Source of the DNA: Planctomycetota bacterium
Lineage (GTDB): Bacteria > Planctomycetota > Phycisphaerae > WQYP01 > JAJZKY01
DNA length: 14,397 nucleotides
NCBI GenBank assembly: GCA_021803885.1
Contig: JAJZKY010000033.1
Span: 1 to 14,397, forward strand
Direction of reading: 5' to 3'
The notes below the pieces were generated by a model, which did not search any database, was not told the DNA's origin, and saw nothing but the letters and a program-made list of their open reading frames with translations. Each line of letters starts with the position of its first letter. Position 1 is the stretch's first letter. The position numbers were made by a program, and so were the translations under genes. Shown piece by piece: positions 1-8,400 of this stretch.

Positions 1-61
1 ATTCGCGGCCTGTTGAAATCGCTTGCCCCGTTGGCCGGGCTTTAACTTTTCTCCTTCCAAG

Positions 62-3000
62 TCACAGCAGTTCAGGCCTCCCAATTGCCTTTGCGATGTT
101 TTTCAGGTGCTCGGTCATGATAATCGGATCATGCAGGTCGTGGAATCGCACGACGATCACGGTGTAGCCGTCGATCTCGAGCGAGTCGCGTATTATTTTG
201 TCGCGTTGGGCGGTCTTCGGATCGCCGTGCAGATGTTTACTCATACCGTCAAGGTAGACCGCTACCTTGGCAGGTTCATAAAGCCAATCCGGCGCGGTGT
301 CGATGCCGAGGGATGTCTTAATGTGCTTGCGGCAATGGCCCTTAGGGAAATGGTGTTTGGTAAGCAGGCCTTCCAGCTGCGCCTCGGGCGGATTGGAAGG
401 CGATCCACCGCCGGTTTGCGCTTCCGCGAACTGCGGCACGATTTCGTGGCTCCGCTCCGGTCTCGCGGCCAGTGCGTCGATGAGTTCCAGCCCCTGACGA
501 CGATTCAGCAGGCTATGGTGGAACTGGTTGCGAAATGTTTTCAGGCAGCAATAGCATGCCGCCTCACAATCCTGCGGACAATGCGATAGAAGCGTCCGAG
601 CTGCCGCAATAAGCTCATCCCAGCGGGCAAGCATCTGCTCAAGCAGACCTGACCCGCCGGGCATCGGGTCGTAAATCAGCAGATCAAGGGTGTCATCAGG
701 TTGCTGCACCAGCAATATTTGCAGGTCCTCCGGTCCCATGTCCAAAAGTCGCGTGGCAGCCGTCCGCAGGGCCTCGCCAATGTTGATGCCCGCCGCCGCG
801 TCGGCAACACCGTGAAACTGCAGCATATCCACATCCGCCTGCGCGGTGAGCGCAAAGTTGCCCGGCGCTTTGCCGCACTTTTCACTATGGTATTTCTTAA
901 ATCGCGCCACCGAATCGGGCGGAGCGTAGGGTGTCAAGGCGGCTCCGCAAACCGAGCAAATCAAATGCCCCAGTTCGCGGCGCGCGACTCTGCTCGCCTC
1001 GCCAATGTTGACCAATTCCATGTTCTGGCCGTGGATGTGGCTGATTTGCTGTTCGCCAATCCTGTATCCAGACCCACCCCGGCTACGCTGGCGCAGGCGT
1101 CCCAGTACCGTTACCGGCATGGCGAAACGCAGCACTTCATCTTCAGTAATCCGGCTCTCATGAGCCAGATCAAGATCGGCCAGAGGCAGTGCTTCCATGG
1201 GAGCTGCGCCGCTTTGCCCGTATCCGGAACTACCGGCGGTATCTGCCACATAGCCTTTGTCAGCATTCACCAGCAGGCTATGCATCTGCCCATGTTCGTC
1301 AGCCCCTAAATGGTATCGCGCTACGTAGTACGATCCGCGATTGGCGTACAGGCGATTGCCAGGCACAAACTCACGCAGGGCGACCACGTTACTGCGCGAA
1401 AGCTCAAATGTCCTTGGCCCGGAATATTGTGCGAAGCCTTTACGTGCGGCCGCCACGATTCCGCCGTCGTAGGTGCCATAGCCCGGCAAAAATCCTTCGT
1501 TGGCCAATACGCTAAGCGTGTAGGTGCTGTGATCCCTTCGAGTGATCTTCTGGATGAACTCATCGCACCGCCGCAGCAGCTGCTCGTCCTCTTTTTCTAT
1601 CAATCCCCGGTCCTTCTGGTCGTGCAGGCCCTTGCGTGTCTCCAATGCCCATTGCAGCCGACGATACAATCGGTGGATCACCAGACCCAGTGCATCGGGT
1701 GTTTCGAGAATAATTCGTTCAAGCGCGGTGCGTGTCACGACTCCGGCGGCTTCCGTCGGCCAGTATTGAGCAAACAAATGGGCCAGCCGATCCGCCAGCA
1801 TAGCCGTGGTCTTCACAATCAGGGCTTTGAACTCCGCAGTGGACGCGGGCGTTTGGCGAAACCGATCCTCATCATCCAGTACGTAATGTCGAATAAATGT
1901 TGGAAACGCCTGCCGCAGGATGTCCTTTACCCCTTCCCCATTTTCGCCCAGTTGCGCCGGATGCAGCAACAACTCTGTGAGAATAGCGGAGTGCACGTGC
2001 TTGGCCACCATCAGTGGGTTTTGCAGGTTAAATGCCGGAGCCTCTATGGTACCGGTCAAAAGCCGTAGGGGGTTGTCAAAGAAATAGCGGTCATGGGGAG
2101 ATCTTCGGCAATATGTTACCACCGCCGCCATACGGTCTTCACGCCCGGCTCGCCCGGCGCGCTGCCAATAATTGGCGGCACGGGGCGGGACGTTCCGCAT
2201 CAATACCATGTCAAGGGCACCGATATTCACACCCAACTCCAATGTCGGCGTGGCCACGAGGCAGTTGGTCTGCCCCCGGCTGGAGCGAAAATCCTGTTCA
2301 ATTTTCGCCCTGATTTCCCCAGGCACCTGGGCGGTGTGCTCCTCGGCATTGACCATTACAAAGGGCTTGCTCATCATCCAGACGTCATAGTTGTCTATAT
2401 CGGGTTGCTGGGTATTGGTTCGGCCCCTGCAATGGTGGCGCATGCACGCTGAATTGGGGGCCTTATGCGTGGTAACGCGCTGGCAAATGGCACAGCGTTC
2501 CCGAATATCGCTTTTCTGCACCCGTACCTGCTGGGCGTTAACCTGCCAAACATCTCCACCCAGCGGCTTATCTTTTTGAGATCGCAACGTCACCTTGGCA
2601 AGCAGTTTCGCGGGGCCGGTGAGAAAATTCCACAGCATGGTGACAGCCGCGTCCGTGTCCAGTTGGTCGGGCCTGGCCGCCCATTTTTTCAAAAGCGCCT
2701 GCACCGCAGAAGCGCCGTGCTGGGCAATCAGACCACGGGCGTATTTATCATTTGCATTCGCATTAAGCAACAGACCCTCCGGGCGAAATTCCCGCAAAGG
2801 CAGTAAGCTGGTTTGAACATACGGATCATCCTTGGCGGAAAAGCGTGAAAAAATTGGATCACCAGCCACCAGCAGAATTCGCCCGCGCCGCCAGTTATCC
2901 AGCAGCAGCGCAATAGCCTCCACCGCCTCTAACGGTGAAATCCCCATCACCTTCGCCCAATCTTGTACTGCGGCATCGGATGCCGATACGCCCTCGTAGG

Positions 3001-5425
3001 CCACCTGGGCCAACCCCATTGCTTCCAGGCAATCCATGCGACGCGAGCCCGTGCTGAATTCCCGCAGCACCATATAACGTAACGCCTTGTGCACGGACAC
3101 CCACCTATTGCTGCCAAAAATGGCGGCGGCATCTTCGCCGGTGAGTTCAGGCAGCAGCGAATCCACCAGTCTGTGTTCTTTGCGGAACTCGCTCATGAGC
3201 CGATCCGCGACATCGTCCAACAGCAGGGGGCGCTCGCTGGCGGAAATGATGCGGTTCATCATGTGCCGCAGGCGGATGCGCCTGGCATGGTCCTGCATCC
3301 ATCCGGCTTGAAACGCCGCATCCTGGCGGCTGTCGGCGAACATGATCAGCCGCTTGTGATCCTCCGGAGCGGAACTGATCATCGCCTGGGCGAGAATATG
3401 AACATCGGCGACGGTAATGGCGCGGATATTGCGCGCCGGCTCAATGGATCTGCCGCCAATATTGAATGCCAGGCTCTTGCAGGACGGACAAGAGGATAAA
3501 CGCTTCCCAAATATCTTCAGGCCAATCAGCGGCTCGTTGTGCCCGCATCCATCGGCCAAACAACGTTCGCCGGGGTCACGGTGCATGGCCCCGCACTGCC
3601 GACAGAACCACGCCTCCTGGAATTGGGAGGATTGCGCCGTTGGCCCGTCATCCACTTCCTCCAGCAGTCGTGTTGTCAGCACCAGACGTGTTCCGGAGTC
3701 CACCGGCGCTGCCGCCCAGACGGTATTGGGATTCCCGTCGGCGTCCTCCACTGCGTTACCGTTAGCAACGCCGCTTACTTTGTTTCCCGGGCCGCTCTGG
3801 ATTTCCAACTGCTGGTAGAATTTTTCAAAGAAATGCTGGCCGCAATTGCGGCAGCTTAAAACCGGAAAAAACGCCGCATCAAGGCGGCTTGGATATTTTT
3901 CCTTGGCATCTGACAAGGAAAGAAATACCTCGGCTTTAGATTCGTCGCCGGCTTGAGCCAGTGCGGCGACCATCTCGTCCATACCCCGGATGAAAAAATG
4001 CACCTTGGGGCGCAGCAGCGATTCCCCACTCTTGGTCGCAGCGGCGCCCAAAGTTAAATAAGCCAGCAACTCCGCATCCGTACGCGGCCCCTGCGCCAGA
4101 CGATCCGGTGCCACGCGCTGCGAAACCTGCCAGGCCGCCTCATCGAGTGCCTTGGGAATTTTCAACACTTCAGTAGTGTGGTAGATGTAATCATTGCTGA
4201 TCAAATGGTCAAAAAGCGCGGCCTTCCAGTCCGCCCCAGGGTCAAAACTCCGCCCGGTTAATTCCTGTACCACCGGTTTAAGGGCTGCCGTATCCACCGG
4301 CTCAGCCAGGCACCTTAGCAGCCGTTCGAGGCGTGCGGTGCCGTCGCCTGCGGGGGGGTGAGGCTTATACCGGGTGATCGGCCACTGCCTGCTGACATAC
4401 GATTCCCCCACACTGACCACTCTGCCCTCATCCACCCCGAAAAACCGTGAGGCAAATCGCCTGGCCGCCTTATCGTTATCCGATGATTGTGGATCGGAAA
4501 GCGTGGCGGAGGTACCGATGCAGATGACCTCATCAGTCGTTTTTCCCGCCATGGCCCGCACACGGCGAATCAGGCAGGCAACTTCGGCCCCTGCGGCACC
4601 GCTGTAGGTGTGGGCTTCATCAAACACCATGTAGCGCAGCGGTGCCTGAGCAAACAATCCCGCGTCGGGCAAGCGAGTGGTCAGAATTTCCAACTGCCGG
4701 TAATTGGTCAGCAAAATGCGTGGTTTGCGCTGGCGGATATCCTCTTCCGAACAACATTCCTCCGGCGGTGCCAGCGGGCGCACGGCACGGTCTTCCGCCT
4801 GGGCTTCTTCTAACCGCTTGCGGCGCGCCTTCAAGTAAGCCTCGCGCGATGAACCGGAAAATCGCTCAATGGAAATTTCGCCTTCCGTGCCCGGCGTGGT
4901 GCCGATCCACTGGGCAAAGCTTATTCCCGTTCCTCCCAGGATTCCCCGCAGGCGTTCCAACTGATCATTGGCCAAGGCGTTCATCGGGTAAACCAATATG
5001 GCACACAGGCCCGTATTTATCCCCTGATCGCGCTGCCGCAGCAGGTCATCAATTATCGGATATAAAAAAGCCTCGGTTTTACCCGATCCCGTACCCGTGG
5101 CCACCAGCACATGCTGGGCTTGCCTGACCGCCGTGAACACATCATGCTGATGCTTCCACATGGCCGGAAAGCCAATTAATTCCGGCAACACCGGGTGAAT
5201 CACACCGGCCTTGGCCATTTCCGAAAGATTTTCCCCTTTGGCAAAAGCCTCAGAGAGCGACACATACGGCCCCCGCACCAGAGGAATATCCAACGATGAA
5301 GGACGTTTCAACAGAGCGCGAACTTGCTGCGCCAAATCCGGATCCGAAAGCGGATAAGCCGAATAGATATAGCGCAAGAACTCATCGCAGATGTTATGGG
5401 CGAACCGGACCGGATTGATTGCCAT
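62..5425 (-). CDS. DEAH-box helicase with DUF1998/MZB domain and C-terminal Vsr-like nuclease (DrmA/DrmB- and DruE-like)
   Basis: This 1787-aa protein is probably the ATP-driven DNA translocase and cutting component of a defence system. Seen: Walker A ATGTGSGKTE at 109-118; YPMNALANDQ at 146-155; TNYRQLE near 240; DEAH at 269-272; SAT at 306-308; motif V around 1055-1081 (VATPTLELGVN); motif VI QRAGRAGR at 1088-1095. Cysteine pairs at 525/528, 608/611, 622/627 and 646/649 look like zinc ribbons between the two RecA lobes. A further cluster lies at 978-999 inside a long insertion in lobe 2, and another at 1490/1493 with 1517. Residues 1570-1650 contain YDPMPGGSG and cysteines 1616, 1620, 1624, 1626 and 1627, typical of DUF1998/MZB. 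Residues 1675-1787 resemble Vsr/DUF559 endonucleases, with E1681 or E1685, D1713 (PDW), D1726 (LDG) and H1731/H1733. Known relatives: MrfA/YprA (much shorter, repair), DrmA plus DrmB (separate proteins in DISARM), and DruE (similar size, Druantia). It starts 25 bases after the methylase stop, with GGAG eight bases upstream of ATG. The helicase call is very sure; the exact family is not. Confidence 0.93.
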   Translation of the reverse strand: MAINPVRFAHNICDEFLRYIYSAYPLSDPDLAQQVRALLKRPSSLDIPLVRGPYVSLSEAFAKGENLSEMAKAGVIHPVLPELIGFPAMWKHQHDVFTAVRQAQHVLVATGTGSGKTEAFLYPIIDDLLRQRDQGINTGLCAILVYPMNALANDQLERLRGILGGTGISFAQWIGTTPGTEGEISIERFSGSSREAYLKARRKRLEEAQAEDRAVRPLAPPEECCSEEDIRQRKPRILLTNYRQLEILTTRLPDAGLFAQAPLRYMVFDEAHTYSGAAGAEVACLIRRVRAMAGKTTDEVICIGTSATLSDPQSSDNDKAARRFASRFFGVDEGRVVSVGESYVSRQWPITRYKPHPPAGDGTARLERLLRCLAEPVDTAALKPVVQELTGRSFDPGADWKAALFDHLISNDYIYHTTEVLKIPKALDEAAWQVSQRVAPDRLAQGPRTDAELLAYLTLGAAATKSGESLLRPKVHFFIRGMDEMVAALAQAGDESKAEVFLSLSDAKEKYPSRLDAAFFPVLSCRNCGQHFFEKFYQQLEIQSGPGNKVSGVANGNAVEDADGNPNTVWAAAPVDSGTRLVLTTRLLEEVDDGPTAQSSQFQEAWFCRQCGAMHRDPGERCLADGCGHNEPLIGLKIFGKRLSSCPSCKSLAFNIGGRSIEPARNIRAITVADVHILAQAMISSAPEDHKRLIMFADSRQDAAFQAGWMQDHARRIRLRHMMNRIISASERPLLLDDVADRLMSEFRKEHRLVDSLLPELTGEDAAAIFGSNRWVSVHKALRYMVLREFSTGSRRMDCLEAMGLAQVAYEGVSASDAAVQDWAKVMGISPLEAVEAIALLLDNWRRGRILLVAGDPIFSRFSAKDDPYVQTSLLPLREFRPEGLLLNANANDKYARGLIAQHGASAVQALLKKWAARPDQLDTDAAVTMLWNFLTGPAKLLAKVTLRSQKDKPLGGDVWQVNAQQVRVQKSDIRERCAICQRVTTHKAPNSACMRHHCRGRTNTQQPDIDNYDVWMMSKPFVMVNAEEHTAQVPGEIRAKIEQDFRSSRGQTNCLVATPTLELGVNIGALDMVLMRNVPPRAANYWQRAGRAGREDRMAAVVTYCRRSPHDRYFFDNPLRLLTGTIEAPAFNLQNPLMVAKHVHSAILTELLLHPAQLGENGEGVKDILRQAFPTFIRHYVLDDEDRFRQTPASTAEFKALIVKTTAMLADRLAHLFAQYWPTEAAGVVTRTALERIILETPDALGLVIHRLYRRLQWALETRKGLHDQKDRGLIEKEDEQLLRRCDEFIQKITRRDHSTYTLSVLANEGFLPGYGTYDGGIVAAARKGFAQYSGPRTFELSRSNVVALREFVPGNRLYANRGSYYVARYHLGADEHGQMHSLLVNADKGYVADTAGSSGYGQSGAAPMEALPLADLDLAHESRITEDEVLRFAMPVTVLGRLRQRSRGGSGYRIGEQQISHIHGQNMELVNIGEASRVARRELGHLICSVCGAALTPYAPPDSVARFKKYHSEKCGKAPGNFALTAQADVDMLQFHGVADAAAGINIGEALRTAATRLLDMGPEDLQILLVQQPDDTLDLLIYDPMPGGSGLLEQMLARWDELIAAARTLLSHCPQDCEAACYCCLKTFRNQFHHSLLNRRQGLELIDALAARPERSHEIVPQFAEAQTGGGSPSNPPEAQLEGLLTKHHFPKGHCRKHIKTSLGIDTAPDWLYEPAKVAVYLDGMSKHLHGDPKTAQRDKIIRDSLEIDGYTVIVVRFHDLHDPIIMTEHLKNIAKAIGRPELL

Positions 5426-5433
5426 GGGGAATT

Positions 5434-5437
5434 CTCC
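5434..5437 (-). promoter_or_regulatory. Ribosome binding site of the DEAH helicase gene
   Basis: On the minus strand GGAG stands eight bases before the ATG at 5425, inside the 25-base gap after the methyltransferase stop. It supports this ATG as the start and independent re-initiation on the polycistronic message. Confidence 0.7.
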
Positions 5438-5450
5438 GATTTATTCCTCT

Positions 5451-8400
5451 TCATCCATTGAATAACCCACCGGGGATACCTTTTTCCTGCGCATCTGGCG
5501 AGCTTTCTGCCGCTTCCGCTGGCTTAATCGCGTCCTGCACCGCCTGTTCGCTTCCCAGCAGCGCCACGGCATCATTCCAGCAATCATCCCAGGTCCAGCC
5601 GGAACGCGGATCGTCAGGGGTAAATTTTTCCGGTTCCCACAGATGGCAGCCGGTTCGTTTGCGTATTAGCGGCTCGGGCAGTCCTGCCGCCTTGGCCGCT
5701 GCTTCGTTGGTCAATTCAGGAATGCCGATAATAGCGAAGAAATCGTCATTGGAAAGCTTCGCCGCCGAATCCGCTGACCACTTGCCTTCCTTCAGCGATC
5801 GGAATGCGGCAGCCGACAAACCGGTAAGGCGTTCACGGAAAGGCAGTTCCTTATCCACCCGCCAGAATCCCTTGGGATCTGATGGATCATTGCGGACAAT
5901 CCAGTCAAAATCATCCGGATCAAGGCCATAAAGTCCGGCGCACAGGGCGTCAATTTCGACACGCGATCGCAACCGGTCCGCTTCTGTAACCGCCCACCAT
6001 TGTTTCCATTCCCGCGTGGCAAGTTCGGGAAATTCCAATTTCAGCCGCAACCATTCAGGCGCGAAGCGACGGTGGAGAAGCGTGAGGCGAATTGTACCCA
6101 GTGTTATTCGCCGAATCCCGCCATTAGTTTCAAAAGATGGAACAGGAAGTTCTTCGACCGCGAACCAGCTCATGTTTAACCCGCCGATCTTTTGGCGTGC
6201 GATGTAGTCGAAGGCCAGGCATGAGCACACACCGGCAACCCTGAGGTAATCGGCTGTGCCGGGTCTTTGGAGGCGGAGGTGGAATACTGAGTCGCCGCTT
6301 GGGCTGCGACTTAAATAGCTTCCCATGAAGGTTCGCGAGTTCGTTGGAGAGCTGATGCGCATGAACGCGAAGGTCGGGACCGCGACCTCGGCGAACCTGC
6401 GTGCTGTTACCTCCGCCATCAAATATTGTGGTTCAATCGTCTTATGGTCGAACGGTATCTCCCGCCACACCGCCGATCGCCCTTTGCCGCGCACCCAGCC
6501 TTTTTTTGAAAAATCAAATTGACCGATCATCCGGCCTTCATACAGCGGCAGCATGACATCACCCTCCGGCCCGATCCAGCGGCCAAAAACATCCGGCTTG
6601 TAGCCGCCGGCTTCCAGCTTTTCCCGCGCCCGAAACAGCTTCGAATCGTTGGTCATATCAAACTCCCGTGCGTACTTAATTTCCCAGCCGGGGCTGTTGT
6701 CACCAATGCGCACGGAATTGGCATAAATTTTTCGGCAGATCGCCATATCGCGTGGTGTTCGCACTTCCGGCAAGGATTTGCTGCGCGGCGAAAATAACTC
6801 CACTGCCGCAAGATCATAGTCGTATACCGGTGGGTCTTTCCGTTCCCAATCGGCCAGGTGATGCACCATAAACGCCGCCCGCAATGGCGCGCTGCGCCTG
6901 GCACGATCCACGATAACGACGGCGAATTTGAAGCTGCTGTGAATAGCGAAAATCTTTTTGCGATTCTCAAAGCTGAAAAGCCATTCCCATGTGCTTTCAT
7001 TAAGAAATAGCTCCCGCAATTCCCGGGTGCCGGAGTCGGAATAAAGCGCGGCTGGAACGATGAAGCCCAGCCGCCCGGTGGGCGCCAGGAGTCGGTATGC
7101 GTACTCCAAAAAAAGCTTGAATAAATTCAGATCAGCTCCGCCTTGGGAAATAAACGCCGCCGCACCGAGCGTGGCGGAAGCGTGCTTGGCGCGGGCCTTG
7201 GTCCATGCCGAGGCGTATGCTTCCTGCTTTCCGCCACGCGCAATGGTGACGGTAAATGGCTCGGCGATGTTTGCCACCCAATTCGAGAGGCTTTTGTACG
7301 AGCCTTTTCTGGCGTCCCAAGAGGCGAGCACATCGGGCATGTTCTCGCAAAGTCTTTCCGCTGCACCCTTCGCCTCCTGCTTGCCGTAGCTGCGAAACAG
7401 TGGATCATACTCGGTAAAAAACTCCTGCGACGCGGGTTTGGCAACCTCCCAGGGCGGGTTGCCCAAAACCGCATCAAACCCGGCGCGGTCGGGGGTAAAG
7501 ACATCGGGGAATTCAATTTCCCAATGAAAAAAGCGGTACTGCGTGCGCAGGCTGGCGACAATGGCGTCGCGTTCGGGTGTGGCCTGATGAAAATTCAGCG
7601 GCAGCGGCACATGCCTGAGCGATTCCTCATCCGTGGGCCAAAACCAGACCGCGCACCATTCATCCATCGCTCGCTGCAATTGCGAACGGGGCCTGCTTGC
7701 CACCAATTCTTTCTGATACATCCGTTCGCGCTGATCCGGGTCGGCAACGGAAACCTGGTGCAGAAGCTCAAAAACCATGCGGGCGGCGCGGGCCACATCG
7801 TCCACCGAGGCATCACCGGTGGGGAACAGCGGCGGTTGGTCTGTGAATTTTCCATCGATCAACCGCCGCATTTCCGGTTTTACTTTGGCCTCCAACAAAT
7901 CCCGGATGCGCTTTGTGCGCGGTCCTTTGGTTTTCGTGTCCGGATCATCACCGCCATTACGCAGCCATGCCGCCACCGGGTAATCCGTTACGCGGTCCAT
8001 TCGGCAGCCCACCAGCGAATTGCCTACCCGAATTTTGTGATCCAGAAAGGTAAAGGGAAGTTCGCGGTCCATGGTTTCCACCCACAGCGACACCCTCGCC
8101 AATTCCACGGCCAACGGATTGATATCCACACCATAAATGCATCGTTCCACAATGTGCCGTCGCAATAAGGCCTTCACCCGCTCCGGGAAGGCTTCCGCGC
8201 GCTGCGGATCAGCGGGTGAAAAAGGAATCATCTCCTCAGTGGCGGCACCGGTGCGTGGTTCGCCGAAGGGCAGCGTGATGCGCATGGCCTGCTGGTCATT
8301 TTCCAAATTGCGATGGAAGCAGAGCGATTCATAAAGGGCATCGGTGAGATAGTGCAGGGTCGCCACCAGAAATGATGCGCTTCCGCAGGCCGGATCGCAT

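Noticed and set aside
22..52. Possible terminator just after the last gene (GCCC...GGGC followed by TTTAACTTTT on the plus strand)
   Set aside because: The stem has only four pairs, and the T-rich tract is on the strand opposite to the operon, so it could only serve a gene coming from the left that is not seen.
7143..8168. Plus-strand open frame of 341 codons opposite the methyltransferase gene
   Set aside because: It lies wholly inside the methylase gene on the other strand, its translation shows no domain or hydrophobic pattern, and it covers sequence constrained by the methylase. Long antisense frames are expected in G+C-rich genes. The same applies to the other plus-strand frames over the three large genes.
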